From: Hyphomicrobiales bacterium
GTDB taxonomy: Bacteria; Pseudomonadota; Alphaproteobacteria; Rhizobiales; Rhizobiaceae
Direction of reading: 5' to 3'
Assembly (NCBI GenBank): GCA_900469345.1
Contig: UBWZ01000014.1
Location: 1-64,000 of the forward strand
DNA: 64,000 nt
A program made the translations under genes and the position numbers. Under the pieces are notes generated by a model that was given only the letters and a program-made list of their open reading frames with translations, had not been told where the DNA came from and searched no databases. Positions 42,261 to 52,188 of the stretch are shown piece after piece. Each line of letters opens with the position of its first letter. Position 1 is the first letter of the stretch.

Positions 42261-42986
42261 TTACCATGGCACCACCGCCCCGTCGAAGTAGAAGCCGCCT
42301 GTTGGTCCCTTCTCATTTAGTGTCGCTAGCCACACGATGCCGTTTGCAGCCTGTTCTACCGTTCTGTAGCCAGTATGACCGTTGAAGTCGGTTGCTGTGT
42401 AGCCTGGATCGGCCGCGTTCACCTTGATACCGGAGCCCGCAAGTTCCTTGGCGAGAGCCACGGTTATGGCGTTGAGAGCCGTTTTGGAGCTGTTGTAGCC
42501 GAGAAAGTTGACGCCATAGAATTGATTGTCCGGGTCCGAGAGCCAGCCAAGGGAGCCAAGGCCGCTGCTGACCATGACGATGGTTGCGGTCCCCACCTTC
42601 TTGAGAAGGGGGAGAAAAGCCTGGGTCACCAGAACAGGTGCGAAGACGTTGGTCTCGTAAATGTGGCGGATGTCAATGATCGACTGCTGCGAGGGTGGGA
42701 CCATCTGGCCGTGAATGCCGGCGTTGTTGATGAGCACGTCGAGCTTGCCATCTTCTGTCTGCACACGGTCAGCCGCCTGCCTCACCGATGCCTCGTCAGT
42801 CACGTCAATGACAATAGACCTTGCCTCAATGCCTTCAGCCGACAGCAAGCGTAAAGCCTCTTCGCCGCGTGCGGCATCCCGGCTTCCAAGCCATACGCTG
42901 TAACTTTTGTGTCCAAGCTGGCGCGCGGTTTCAAACCCAATGCTTTTGTTCGCACCTGTGATAAAAACTGTTTTCTTATGCATCAT
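42261..42986 (-). CDS. Short-chain dehydrogenase/reductase (SDR)
   Basis: 241 residues from the ATG at 42986 (MMHKKTVFITGANKSIGFET); AAAGGGAAAAC is just upstream. Rossmann NAD(P)-binding motif TGANKSIG at the N-terminus, NNAG at about residue 84-87, catalytic Ser in VMVSSGLGSL, and the Tyr-x3-Lys pair in YNSSKTALNAI. Related proteins reduce carbonyls or oxidise alcohols. It is divergent from a LysR regulator that sits 102 bp away, the usual arrangement for a LysR-controlled oxidoreductase. Substrate unknown. Confidence 0.88.
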   Translation of the reverse strand: MMHKKTVFITGANKSIGFETARQLGHKSYSVWLGSRDAARGEEALRLLSAEGIEARSIVIDVTDEASVRQAADRVQTEDGKLDVLINNAGIHGQMVPPSQQSIIDIRHIYETNVFAPVLVTQAFLPLLKKVGTATIVMVSSGLGSLGWLSDPDNQFYGVNFLGYNSSKTALNAITVALAKELAGSGIKVNAADPGYTATDFNGHTGYRTVEQAANGIVWLATLNEKGPTGGFYFDGAVVPW

Positions 42987-43065
42987 GTTTTCCCTTTGCG
43001 ATCGGCAAAAAAAAATGCTCAATCGACTGAGAGATAGATGCTGAAATGGCTTTCGATAACCACCC

Positions 43066-43085
43066 GATCAGTGCATATACTGATC
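43066..43085. promoter_or_regulatory. Candidate LysR operator
   Basis: GATCAGT-GCATAT-ACTGATC is a perfect 7-bp inverted repeat with a 6-bp spacer. It lies 3 bp upstream of the LysR start and 79 bp from the divergent SDR start. Symmetry and position fit a LysR-type regulatory binding site with autoregulation. Confidence 0.6.
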
Positions 43086-43088
43086 GCT

Positions 43089-44003
43089 ATGGCGAACAAT
43101 CAAGACATTACCGGCTTTGACGACTTGGCAGTGTTTCTCGACATCTGCGACACCGGCGGCTTCCGGAAAACCGCTCAGCGGCTTGGGCTGTCCCCGTCTT
43201 CGGTCAGCGAACGCGTGAAGCGCCTGGAGCGGCAGGTTGGCGTCCCGTTGCTGACAAGGACTACGCGGAGCGTTTCACCAACGGATGCAGGCCGCTCGCT
43301 GGCACAACGTCTTTTGCCGCTTTATTCTGAGGCTCGTGCTGCCCTGAAAGATGCTGCAAGTTCTCAGCGCGAGGTGCGCGGCCTGCTGAAGCTCAACGTG
43401 ACTGGCGCAGTCATGGTCGATATCCTGCCGCCGCTGGTTGGCCGCTTCCTTGAAATGCATCCTGGCGTGCGCATGGAGTTTGTGGTCGAGGATAGACTTG
43501 TGGACGCCGTCGCCGCCGGATGTGATGCAGGCATCCGCTATGGCGAGCATCTCGCTCAAGACATGATCGCCGTACCGTTGGGTCCGCACACACAGCGGTG
43601 CGCACTTGCCGCCAGTCCATCTTACCTTGCAGGTCGAAGAAGGCCTCAGCATCCAAGCGATGTGCTTGATCACGAGTGCATCCGACTTCGGTTCTCCAGC
43701 GGGGCTTACGTGCCGTGGGAGTTCGAAAGGGAGGGCGAAGCACTCACGGTCGATCCACAGGGACGGCTGGTCGTGGGGGTGGATGCTGCCGCCGCCGCAA
43801 TTGATTTCGCTCGATCCAGCCGTGGCTTGATCTACACGTTCGAAAACTGGTTGCAGCCACACTTCGCTTCTGGCGACCTCGAACCAGTTCTGCCGGAGTG
43901 GTGGACGATCTTCGACGGTCCCAGCCTGTATTTCTCGCGCAGGTTCATGCCCGCGCCGCTGAGAGCATTTATAGATTTTATTGGCTCAGAAAGGCGAGAT
44001 TAA
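43089..44003 (+). CDS. LysR-family transcriptional regulator
   Basis: 304 residues from the ATG at 43089 (MANNQDITGFDDLAVFLDIC). N-terminal winged helix-turn-helix: GGFRKTAQRLGLSPSSVSER then VKRLERQVGVPLLTRTTRSV. The C-terminal substrate-binding domain has LKLNVTGAVMVDILPPLVGR, FVVEDRLVDAVAAGCDAGIR and ARSSRGLIYTFENWLQPHFA. Earlier in-frame starts would run through the operator. Such regulators usually activate a divergently transcribed gene in response to a small ligand; here that is the SDR gene. Confidence 0.88.
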   Translation: MANNQDITGFDDLAVFLDICDTGGFRKTAQRLGLSPSSVSERVKRLERQVGVPLLTRTTRSVSPTDAGRSLAQRLLPLYSEARAALKDAASSQREVRGLLKLNVTGAVMVDILPPLVGRFLEMHPGVRMEFVVEDRLVDAVAAGCDAGIRYGEHLAQDMIAVPLGPHTQRCALAASPSYLAGRRRPQHPSDVLDHECIRLRFSSGAYVPWEFEREGEALTVDPQGRLVVGVDAAAAAIDFARSSRGLIYTFENWLQPHFASGDLEPVLPEWWTIFDGPSLYFSRRFMPAPLRAFIDFIGSERRD

Positions 44004-44433
44004 GTCCAACGGACATCCGTAGTCTGTGTTGGTCCGACAGGCGACCGCCGCTTTGCGCCTCCTTATCGGTCGTCTAAGCCAGCCCCGGCTTTACCCGACA
44101 GTGAACCCCCAAAGTTGTCGGACAAAAGAGGGCTTCTGGGCGGTTGCAGCGCACATAGTGCTGATGGGAAGACGTGCTCTCGAGAACGTAGCCGTGGACC
44201 GCCTCACAGAAAACATTGGAGACTACCCGCACCACAAGGATCAGATCGAGAAGTTCTGCCTGCCGATCTCGAGATCGGCACAATCAGACAGCGCCGTATG
44301 GCGGGCCGCTGGCGGGTCACCGCCTCGTCAGCCAGGAGATGCAGGGCAGCAGTCTGGCCGACACAGACATCGTGCCGCACTAGAAGCACCGCCTCCGCAG
44401 AAGGCGTCACCGGCGCATAATCGGCGACGCTGT
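44004..44433. other. Convergent intergenic region with a 20-bp palindrome
   Basis: 430 bp between the ends of the LysR gene and dnaE2. No gene supported; weak open frames on the minus strand match nothing I know. It contains the perfect palindrome TGCCGATCTCGAGATCGGCA at 44261-44280, which may act as a bidirectional terminator or as a protein-binding site. Confidence 0.4.
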
Positions 44434-47400
44434 TCAGTGGAAGTTCCTCGACTTGACCTTGAGCGTGTCGATATGGAGGTCAGGGATATATATGTCGCGC
44501 GTCGGCATCACCGGCTTTGGGTTGTCACGTGGATCGGGCCCGCTGCCGTGTTTAGCTCCGTCTCCACGACCGAACGGTAGGGGAAAGTCGCCACCGAGCT
44601 CGCCAAGGCTGGCAAGATCGCCGGAGAAGTCGAACAGGCGCTGGGCAACCAGATGCACGACCTCGCCCTCGCGCTGTATCTTGCCATGGATCGCCATCAT
44701 CGAGGCCGACATGACGACCCGGCGCTGCTTTTCAAACAGCGACGGCCAGACGACGGCATTGACGATGCCGGTCTCATCTTCGAGGGTCAGGAACATGACG
44801 CCTTTGGCACTGCCGGGCTTCTGGCGGACGAGGACGAGGCCTGCCGTCCACAGCCAGCGGCCATCGCGCTCACCCATCGCCTCGGCACAGGTGACGATGC
44901 GCTTCTTCTTCAGTTCCGGACGCAGGAAAGACACAGGGTGGGACCTCAAGCTGAGGCCCGTATGAGAATAATCTTCCACAACCTCCCTGCCCTCGGTCAT
45001 CGACGTCAGCGCTACTTCGGGTTCCTGCATCTCGGCGACGACCTTTGCTTCACGCTCAGCCGCTGCCGCCCATAGTTCCAGCGGTTCGTCGCGCAGCGCC
45101 TTGATGTCCCAGAGCGCTTGACGCCGTTCCAGCTTCAACGAGGCCAAGAAGGCATCGGCCTCGGCTAGCTTGACCAGCGAGGCCGTCGGCACGCCGGATC
45201 GCCGCCACATATCGTCGGCGCTCTCAAACGGCTGCTCGGCACGGGCAAGAACGATCCTTGCAGCATCATTGAGCGGCAGTCCCTTCACGACCCGCATACC
45301 GAGCCGAACCGCAAAGCGGCCCGCCCTTCCTGTCTCCTCCATCGTGCAGTCCCATCGGGATCTATTGGCACAGACGGGCCGCACTTCAACGCCGTGGTTT
45401 CTGGCATCCTGAACGATCTGGGCGACCGAGTAGAAGCCCATTGGCTGGGAGTTCAGAAGAGCGGTGCAGAAGACATCCGGATGATGGCACTTCATCCAGG
45501 AACTGGCATAGGCAATCAGCGCAAACGAGGCCGCATGGCTTTCCGGGAAGCCATAGGAGCCGAAGCCTTCCAGCTGGCTGAAGGTGCGCTCGGCGAAGTC
45601 TTGAGAGTAGCCGTTCTTGACCATGCCCGTGACGAGCTTGTCCTTGAACCTCGACACGCCGCCGGTGAACTTGAAGGTCGCCATCGCGCGCCGCAGCTGG
45701 TCCGCCTCGCCTGCACTAAAACCCGCACAGACCATGGCAACCTTCATGGCGCTTTCCTGGAAGAGCGGCACGCCGAGCGTCTTGCCGAGCACCGCCTCAA
45801 GCTCCGGCGTTGGATACTCTACCTTCTCCTTGCCTTCCCGCCGACGCAGATAAGGATGCACCATGTCGCCCTGGATCGGGCCCGGGCGGACGATGGCGAC
45901 CTGAACCACGAGATCATAGAAGGTGCGAGGCTTCAGCCTTGGCAGCATTGCCATTTGGGCGCGGCTTTCAATCTGGAAGGTACCAAGCGTATCGGCCTTT
46001 CGGATCATCGCATAGGTCTTCGGATCCTCCTGCGGCACGTCTGCCAGACCCATTGCCTCGTTCTTGTACTCCGCCAGCAGTTCGAAGGACCGTGCCATGC
46101 ACGAGAGCATGCCGAGCGCCAGCACGTCGACCTTCATGAACTTCAAGGCGTCGATATCGTCCTTGTCCCATTCCACCACCTGGCGGTCATCCATGGCGGC
46201 GGGCTCGATGGGGACCAGATCATCCAGCCTGTCCTGGGTCAGCACAAAGCCGCCCGGATGCTGTCCAAGATGACGCGGTGCCCCCATCAGCTGCGAGGCA
46301 AGCTCTAGCGCCAAACGCAGCCGGTAGTCGGACGCGTTCATGTTGTTTTCCCGGAGCTGCTTTTCTCCGATGCCATCCTTCGACCAGCCCCAGACGCCGG
46401 AGGTCAGTTGACCGATCAAGTCTTCGGGCAAACCGAGCGCCTTGCCCACATCCCGCAGCGCACCCTTGGTTCGGTAGCGGGTGACGGTGGAACAGAGGGC
46501 GGAGCGGGAGCGGCCATAGGTCTCGTATATCCACTGGATGACCTCCTCGCGCCTGTTGTGTTCGAAGTCGACATCGATATCCGGCGGCTCGTTGCGCTCC
46601 ATCGAAACGAAGCGCTCGAACAAAAGGTCTCCCGTTTCCGGGTTGATGCTGGTGATCCCAAGGCAATAGCAGACGGCGGAGTTGGCGGCCGACCCCCTGC
46701 CCTGACAGAGGATGTTCCTGGAGCGTGCAAAGCGTACGATGGAAAAGACGGTGAGGAAGTACGCAGCGTAGTTCATCTTCCGGATCAGGTCGAGTTCGTG
46801 CAGGATCGCCTTGCGGACCTTGTCGGGAATGCCTTCCGGGTAGCGCTCGGCGGCACCTTCCCAAGCAAACTTGGCTAGCGACTGCTGGGCATCGAGGCCT
46901 GGGACAATTGCCTCTTCCGGATATTGGTACTGCAGCTCGCTCATGTCGAAGCGGCAGTGCTCGACGATCTCCCGGCTTCTAGCGAGCGCCTCGGGATAGT
47001 CGGCAAACAGGCGGTGCATCTCCTCCGGCGCCTTGAGGAAGCGGTCGGCATGCCGCTCCCGGTCAAAGCCGACGCTGTCGATGGTGGTGCGGTTGCGGAT
47101 GCAGGTGACGATGTCCTGCAGCTGCCGGCGGCCGGGCTCGTGGAAGAGCACATCGTTGGTCACCACGGTCTTCACCTTGTGACGCTGCGCCATGTTCGAC
47201 AGATCATGCAACCGCAGCCGGTCGTTCGGACGCCGCCGCAGGCAGAGCGAGACATAGGCCCGGTCGCCGAAGACTGCAGCCACTTTACGGAGCTGACCCG
47301 CACAGACATCGTCCGCCTCATCGGGAACGAGGATCGCGACTAGGCCTTCGCTGTAGGCCTCGACATCAGCTAGATCGAGGATGCACCTGGCCTTGCCGCC

Positions 47401-47694
47401 CCGGCTTTTGCCAAGCGTCAGCAGCCGGGTGAGCCTGGAATAGGCGGGCCGGTCGATCGGGTAGACGAGCAGCGACATGCCATCCGTGAGGTCAAGATGG
47501 CAGCCGACCACCAGGCGTACGCCTGTGGTCTTTGCGGCATCCCAGGCCCGGACAATGCCAGCCAGCGAGTTGCGGTCGACGACGCCGATGGCCTCGATAC
47601 CCAATGCCGCTGCTGTAGCAAACAGCTCTTCCGCGGAGCTTGCACCGCGCAGGAACGAGAAATTCGTGGTTACCTGGAGTTCGCCATAGCGCAT
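44434..47694 (-). CDS. dnaE2: DnaE2, error-prone DNA polymerase III alpha-like subunit
   Basis: 1086 residues, about the normal length for DnaE2/ImuC. N-terminal PHP domain starts [20 protein letters not shown]. The polymerase core contains the catalytic acidic motif [16 protein letters not shown] and the downstream [12 protein letters not shown] helix-hairpin-helix and an OB domain ([20 protein letters not shown]) complete it. With ImuA and ImuB it forms the mutasome that copies damaged DNA after SOS induction and raises mutation rate. It starts 10 bp after the stop of imuB in one operon under a LexA box. In some rhizobia this cassette is plasmid-borne and may be duplicated. Confidence 0.95.
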   Translation of the reverse strand: MRYGELQVTTNFSFLRGASSAEELFATAAALGIEAIGVVDRNSLAGIVRAWDAAKTTGVRLVVGCHLDLTDGMSLLVYPIDRPAYSRLTRLLTLGKSRGGKARCILDLADVEAYSEGLVAILVPDEADDVCAGQLRKVAAVFGDRAYVSLCLRRRPNDRLRLHDLSNMAQRHKVKTVVTNDVLFHEPGRRQLQDIVTCIRNRTTIDSVGFDRERHADRFLKAPEEMHRLFADYPEALARSREIVEHCRFDMSELQYQYPEEAIVPGLDAQQSLAKFAWEGAAERYPEGIPDKVRKAILHELDLIRKMNYAAYFLTVFSIVRFARSRNILCQGRGSAANSAVCYCLGITSINPETGDLLFERFVSMERNEPPDIDVDFEHNRREEVIQWIYETYGRSRSALCSTVTRYRTKGALRDVGKALGLPEDLIGQLTSGVWGWSKDGIGEKQLRENNMNASDYRLRLALELASQLMGAPRHLGQHPGGFVLTQDRLDDLVPIEPAAMDDRQVVEWDKDDIDALKFMKVDVLALGMLSCMARSFELLAEYKNEAMGLADVPQEDPKTYAMIRKADTLGTFQIESRAQMAMLPRLKPRTFYDLVVQVAIVRPGPIQGDMVHPYLRRREGKEKVEYPTPELEAVLGKTLGVPLFQESAMKVAMVCAGFSAGEADQLRRAMATFKFTGGVSRFKDKLVTGMVKNGYSQDFAERTFSQLEGFGSYGFPESHAASFALIAYASSWMKCHHPDVFCTALLNSQPMGFYSVAQIVQDARNHGVEVRPVCANRSRWDCTMEETGRAGRFAVRLGMRVVKGLPLNDAARIVLARAEQPFESADDMWRRSGVPTASLVKLAEADAFLASLKLERRQALWDIKALRDEPLELWAAAAEREAKVVAEMQEPEVALTSMTEGREVVEDYSHTGLSLRSHPVSFLRPELKKKRIVTCAEAMGERDGRWLWTAGLVLVRQKPGSAKGVMFLTLEDETGIVNAVVWPSLFEKQRRVVMSASMMAIHGKIQREGEVVHLVAQRLFDFSGDLASLGELGGDFPLPFGRGDGAKHGSGPDPRDNPKPVMPTRDIYIPDLHIDTLKVKSRNFH

Positions 47695-47703
47695 CTTGTC
47701 GCC

Positions 47704-49218
47704 TCAGCCGAAGATGCCGTGCAGGAACCACTTGTGTGAGCCGGTCTTCATGTCGACACCGTCCCCGGCGCGGAAGACCCAGAGCCGCTCACCCTGCTCG
47801 TCCTCGACCACGAAGTAGTCGCGCACCGCCTGCATCTCGCGCGGCCGGAGCCACCATTCGCCGAAGATGCGTTCTGGACCGTCGGCCCGGACAATGCGGC
47901 GGCGCTTGCCCCGCCAGGTGATGACCACCGGCGGCTGGTCGGGCAGAACCGCCATGGTCTCGATCTCTTCCGGATAGGGCAGCAGGCGTGAGGGCCTTGG
48001 CCACCTGGCAGCCCAGTCGGCACCCAATTCCACTGCCGTCGGTCCAATCCGTCTAAACGATCGTTCCGGGACGTCGGAGGCGACTGGCGTGATGCGGTAA
48101 AGGCGCTGTCCCCTGTTGCCGAGAATATCGACAAGCGGCGTAACATCCACCACCGCCTCTTCCACCAGTGTGCTTGCGACCTGCTTTACTTCAAGCGGCT
48201 CAGCCATGACCGCTACCAGCACCATCCGCTCAATGCCGAAGCCCGGATCAATCTTCTCGATACGGTCGCAGAGAAGCTTTGTCAGGCGGGCAGGATCACG
48301 CACGGGTTTGGCAAGTCCTGCTCGAAGACACTGGCGGGTGTTGTCGACGCGAAAGATGACAAGATCGGAACGCCGGACGCCAAGCCCGCGCTCCTCCAGC
48401 TTTGCCGTCAGTTGCACGACAAGCTGCCGGACGTATTTTGCGATCGTATCGGGTGCCCCGATGGGCTCCTGGAAATTCCGGGCCACTTCCACCAGATCAG
48501 GCGTACGCAATGGCTCAATGGGCTCTGCAAGACGGCCGAAGAGGTGGTCGAGACGGCGTCCGACCTCGGGTCCGAACCGTAGAGTCACGGGTGCACGCGG
48601 TAGTGCTGATAGCTCACCAACCGTCTCCATCCCTAAGATGCGCAGTGCCTGGATCGTATCGGCAGCAAGCCGAAGGCAGTGGATTGGAAGTCCAGTGACC
48701 GCCTTGGCGACATCCCCTCGCGGCACTACCGTCGTCTCGTTCGTCGTCAGTCGCGCTAGCGCATGCGCCGCGCCCCAGGTGTCGGCAACGGCGGCCCGTG
48801 CCGTCAAACCCTTACCGCGCAGCTCATTGACCATGCCGGAGATCAGCAGCTCTTCTCCACCTTGGAGGTGATCGGCACCTTCGGTGTCCATCACGATGCC
48901 ATCCGTCCCGTCCACGGCAACAACGGGGCTGTACTGACGAAGCGCCCAGAGCGCCAGGCGCTCAACGGCTGCGGCGTCGGCAATGGGATCAGCATCCACC
49001 ATCTGGAGGTTTGAAACCATCGCCTGTGCCTTGCTAGCAGCCATCCCGACCTTCAGGCCGAGCTTGCGGGCCGCAGTATCGGCTGCCGATATCCAGCGCT
49101 TGGAGCCGCTGCGCGAGATTACGATCAGCGGCTGGTCAACCGACACGGCTGCCTCGCCATGCCGACGTATCCGATCTGTTGCCAGATAGGGGAAGTAGAC
49201 AGATACGACCCTTGGCAT
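47704..49218 (-). CDS. imuB: ImuB, Y-family polymerase-like mutagenesis protein
   Basis: 504 residues, MPRVVSVYFPYLATDRIRRH... It resembles the Y-family polymerases (palm with GTDGIVMDTEGADHLQGGEE) but, as in other ImuB proteins, the usual catalytic acidic residues at the N-terminus are replaced (VSVYFPYLATD). ImuB acts as a hub that binds the beta clamp, ImuA and DnaE2. The start overlaps the end of imuA by 83 bases, which suggests translational coupling. Family position and neighbours make the identification secure. Confidence 0.93.
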   Translation of the reverse strand: MPRVVSVYFPYLATDRIRRHGEAAVSVDQPLIVISRSGSKRWISAADTAARKLGLKVGMAASKAQAMVSNLQMVDADPIADAAAVERLALWALRQYSPVVAVDGTDGIVMDTEGADHLQGGEELLISGMVNELRGKGLTARAAVADTWGAAHALARLTTNETTVVPRGDVAKAVTGLPIHCLRLAADTIQALRILGMETVGELSALPRAPVTLRFGPEVGRRLDHLFGRLAEPIEPLRTPDLVEVARNFQEPIGAPDTIAKYVRQLVVQLTAKLEERGLGVRRSDLVIFRVDNTRQCLRAGLAKPVRDPARLTKLLCDRIEKIDPGFGIERMVLVAVMAEPLEVKQVASTLVEEAVVDVTPLVDILGNRGQRLYRITPVASDVPERSFRRIGPTAVELGADWAARWPRPSRLLPYPEEIETMAVLPDQPPVVITWRGKRRRIVRADGPERIFGEWWLRPREMQAVRDYFVVEDEQGERLWVFRAGDGVDMKTGSHKWFLHGIFG

Positions 49219-49894
49219 CGCAGGCTCCTAATTCAAACTCAGCACATTCGCCCGCCTTCGCCCGCATCAGTTCCGCCAGCCACCTCGCCCGTCCAACGCC
49301 GGCGACCGGCAAGGGCTGGGACGGCAGCACACTGATCCTCCAGCGGGTGGTCGACGCCGTCGGCTGACCGTAGTCCGAAGCCTCCGTCTGCCGACGCCAA
49401 CGCCGGACAACGAGACCCAGCGTGCCCGTCTTCTCGGCAGCGAGTTGAAGACGCCTAGATGCGGTCATCGGTAGCCTCACCAGTTCGCCAACGACGGCTG
49501 CCAGTCCCCCAAAGGACAGCCCCTCCTCCATGGAGGCAAGCACGTCCTCCTCCTTGCCCGCTTCGCAATAGATGACGCGATCCGGGTGAAGCCCCGCCTG
49601 GGATAGTGCTGGCGCAAAAAGGTCCGGGCGGGCCAGGCACCAGAGAACCTTTCCCTTGGCGCGGGCCGAAATGCCCGCCGCAAATAGAGCAGCCGCGGCG
49701 CCATCCACTGTACCGGCTCCACCACCTGCAATCTCATGCAAGGCACCATAAGCAAGACCGCCGCCGGGCAATCGCTCGTCGACATCGGACACCCCAAAGG
49801 GCAGCACCAGCGCCTTGCGCGACACGCTGCCCTCGAGATGCGCAATCCGGTCTCTCAGTTCCTCTACAACGCGTGAGGCATGGGTATGCGACAT
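49136..49894 (-). CDS. imuA: ImuA, RecA-like mutagenesis accessory protein
   Basis: 252 residues. The region ALVLPFGVSDVDERLPGGGL then AYGALHEIAGGGAGTVDGAA matches the RecA/SulA-like fold of ImuA proteins; a canonical Walker A is not evident, which is common in the family. ImuA regulates the mutasome through contact with ImuB and RecA. It is the first gene of the imuA-imuB-dnaE2 operon, with a LexA box 62 bp upstream of its start. The C-terminal tail, which runs into imuB, looks like a short extension. Confidence 0.9.
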   Translation of the reverse strand: MSHTHASRVVEELRDRIAHLEGSVSRKALVLPFGVSDVDERLPGGGLAYGALHEIAGGGAGTVDGAAAALFAAGISARAKGKVLWCLARPDLFAPALSQAGLHPDRVIYCEAGKEEDVLASMEEGLSFGGLAAVVGELVRLPMTASRRLQLAAEKTGTLGLVVRRWRRQTEASDYGQPTASTTRWRISVLPSQPLPVAGVGRARWLAELMRAKAGECAEFELGACDAKGRICLLPLSGNRSDTSAWRGSRVG

Positions 49895-50220
49895 CGTTCA
49901 CGTCCCTCCTCAAGGTTCACGTGGCATAGGACTTCATGTCCCAACAATAGCTAATGTTCACTATCTGTTCTGCCGCGACGTAAGAGTCAAGCGCCGTTAT
50001 AAGCGGACATGATCTCAGCATTTTAGAGCCCGTGAAGATTCAACTTGCTGAATCAGTTCGGTAGGTGGCTCTTAGCTCTGGGCAGAGCGCTTCAAAATTT
50101 TCAACTGTCCTAAACCCGAACCGAGGACTGCCTGTTCCTATCAGGACAAGGACAGACAAAGCGGCTCGATTGAATCCACCACCTTGCCTTGAGTGACTGA
50201 TGAGCCCTGACAAGCCTGGT
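49895..50220. other. Promoter region of imuA and unassigned sequence
   Basis: Holds the LexA box at 49956-49970. A minus-strand frame around 50040-50200 (LVLIGTGSPRFGFRTVENFE...) is open and stops at 50040, but it has no recognisable gene context. It may be a fragment disrupted by the neighbouring IS481 element. Confidence 0.35.
49956..49970. promoter_or_regulatory. LexA box of the imuA operon
   Basis: GTTC-ACTATCT-GTTC matches the alphaproteobacterial LexA site, a direct repeat GTTC-N7-GTTC. It is 62 bp upstream of the imuA start, where the promoter should lie. It predicts SOS induction of the whole cassette. Confidence 0.9.
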
Positions 50221-50292
50221 GTCCGACCTGAAAGATAGGACGTTTTGTACCGGAGACATGGGTAACACTTTTCGCTTTTGCGGGAGGTGTCA

Positions 50293-51057
50293 ATGCCGTG
50301 GAGAAAGACTTCGGTCATGGAGGAACGTCTACGTTTTGTCGCCCGGCTTCTGGAGGGCGAAGGGATGAGCGAAGTGTGCCGGGACTTCGGCATATCGCGC
50401 AAGACCGGCTACAAGATCTTCAATCGCTACCGGCAGGATGGCTTGGAGGCGCTGACGGATCGGTCACGCCGTCCGGTGCGCTATGCCAACCAACTGCCCG
50501 CCCAGATCGAGGCGATGATCATTGCATCGAAGAAGGACAAGCCGCACTGCGGTGCCCGCAAGATCAGAGAACTCCTGGTGCGCAGGCTCGCAGGCGACAT
50601 GCGCATCCCCTCGACAAGTACGGTGCATGCGGTTCTCGATCGTCACGGTCTGGTGGCCCAGGCCCGCAAGCGCCATCGCCACAAGACCGAAGGCACGGAC
50701 CTCTCCCATGCGATCGTCCCCAACGATCTCCGGTGTGTCGACTTCAAGGGCGAGTTCAAGCTGGGGGACGGCCGATATTGTTACCCGCTGACGGTCACCG
50801 ACCAGGCGTCACGTTATCTTCTGGCCTGCGAAGCCTTCTCGTCGAACAAGGAGTTTCCCGTCATCGATGCATTCCGCCGGCTTTTTGCCGAACGCGGCCT
50901 CCCGGATGATATCCGCAGTGACACCGGCGTACCCTTTGCCAGCCCAAACGTGGCCTTGTGGCCTGAAGTCTTTCCAGCTATATTACCGGGAATAGTTAGG
51001 AAGTCGAAATGTCCAGTTCTCAGACCCGCGCAATTCGGAACTACAGATCCCGCTTAA
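50293..51057 (+). pseudogene. IS481-family transposase, 3' truncated
   Basis: From the ATG at 50293 (MPWRKTSVMEERLRFVARLL), 254 codons to a stop at 51055-51057. The N-terminal helix-turn-helix is intact (SEVCRDFGISRKTGYKIFNR). The catalytic core is only partly there: CVDFKGEFKLGDGRYCYPLT with the first Asp, and IRSDTGVPFASPN with the second. IS481-like similarity ends near 50950, just after the second Asp. The remaining ~35 residues (VALWPEVFPAILPG...) belong to unrelated sequence that overlaps the VapB start. The last catalytic Glu is missing, so it should be inactive. The element left end is near 50220; the right end is lost. Confidence 0.8.
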
Positions 51058-51308
51058 GTGACCGTGGGCTTGCTCGTTTCGAGGTCCTGGGCCGCGACGC
51101 TGATCGTGACCTCATAAGAATGTTAGCGCGCCGCCTCGCAGAAAATGGTCCGGAGTCCGCCAAACTACGTGCGGCTGTAAATGATACCATCAATGGTGAG
51201 CCGCCCAAGAAAGGCGGAATTCTCGCAGCGCTTCGTCGCTCGCCCCTCGTCGGCGCTAACGTTGAATTCTCTCGTCAGCGTGAAGAAGGTCGCGAGATCG
51301 ATCTTTAG
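51009..51308 (+). CDS. vapB: VapB-type antitoxin
   Basis: 99 residues, MSSSQTRAIRNYRSRLSDRG..., helical with a central LARFEVLGRDADRDLIRMLA segment and RRLAENGPESAKLRAAVNDT. The C-terminal third (LRRSPLVGANVEFSRQREEG) ends in the type of charged tail that blocks PIN toxins. It overlaps the VapC gene by one base and begins inside the frame of the truncated transposase. Antitoxins of this class repress their own operon and neutralise the toxin. Identification relies on position, size and composition as well as sequence. Confidence 0.75.
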   Translation: MSSSQTRAIRNYRSRLSDRGLARFEVLGRDADRDLIRMLARRLAENGPESAKLRAAVNDTINGEPPKKGGILAALRRSPLVGANVEFSRQREEGREIDL

Positions 51309-51733
51309 TGCGCTATCTTCTCGATACCAATATCCTCAGCAACATCACGAAGCCGGAGCCATCGGTCGCTTTGATGACATGGATGGCCGATCAGATCGAC
51401 GAGGATCTTTTTATCGCTTCCCTTACCGTGGCTGAAATTCACAAAGGCATCTTAGAGAAGCCCGCCGGCAAGAAGCGGACTTCTCTGGAGACCTGGTTTG
51501 TTGGAGACGACGGGCCGCAGCGTCTCTTTGCCAATCGTATCCTACCTTTTGACGAACCGGCGGCTCTCATATGGGCGCGATTGATGGCCGAAGGAAAAGC
51601 AATAGGGCGATCACGTAGTGGCCTTGATACCATCATCGCGGCTACAGCCCAGGCGAACGGATGCATCGTCGTAACTGACAATGAGAAAGATTTTTACGGC
51701 GTAGAGATGATCAATCCGCTTCGCACCGGCTAA
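51308..51733 (+). CDS. vapC: VapC-type PIN-domain toxin (endoribonuclease)
   Basis: 141 residues starting at a GTG that overlaps the antitoxin stop. The PIN-domain acidic residues are in place: Asp6 in YLLDTNILSN, Glu43 in VAEIHKG, Asp107 in GLDTIIAATA and Asp124 in VTDNEKDF. VapC toxins cut tRNA or rRNA when freed from VapB. With the antitoxin gene it forms a type II toxin-antitoxin pair that can stabilise the replicon or the inserted region. Confidence 0.9.
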   Translation: MRYLLDTNILSNITKPEPSVALMTWMADQIDEDLFIASLTVAEIHKGILEKPAGKKRTSLETWFVGDDGPQRLFANRILPFDEPAALIWARLMAEGKAIGRSRSGLDTIIAATAQANGCIVVTDNEKDFYGVEMINPLRTG

Positions 51734-52188
51734 GGCTGAGCAACAACTATTTTGCCGGGAAGGGACTCGAACCGCAGACCTCATTGATACAGGCTCCGAT
51801 CATTGAGAACGAACGCATTTGAAACAGGTCCTTGTTGGGAATTGTAATGACTGCAGGCCGTCACCTCACGCACTTTGATCTTGCCGATAGCGCTGGCCGG
51901 CCGAGGGTGTGACAGGCAGACGAGGTTCTCGCTCGACTCTATTCTATCGAACAACTGGCAGCCACCTGTCGTCGCGCAAACCTTGAGGATACGCTTGGTC
52001 TTGGTCAGATCTCTCCTTGCCCGATAACGGTGGCCCGGCCGAGCGAGATACGTCGCCTGTCGTTTTGCCAAGTGGCTGATGAAGAGCCTTCATCAAGGGC
52101 GCTGAGCCTTTCGCGTGGAGGGCAGTAGGTTCAAATGCCGAACGAACGCCTTGCGGTAGCGAAACTGAGGCATCATACAGGCGCAATC
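51734..52188. other. Gene-free region with a tRNA-like fragment
   Basis: 455 bp between vapC and the J-domain gene. At 51753-51790 the sequence GGGACTCGAACCGCAGACCT resembles the reverse complement of a tRNA T-arm and variable region, but the T-stem does not pair properly and no complete tRNA surrounds it. It could be the trace of a former attachment site. Nothing else is seen. Confidence 0.35.

Noticed and set aside
50040..50402. Minus-strand frame across the IS481 left flank
   Set aside because: Crosses an IS boundary and lacks a start or known family.
51753..51790. Intact tRNA gene
   Set aside because: Only a T-arm-like block is present and its stem does not pair; kept only as a possible att trace.
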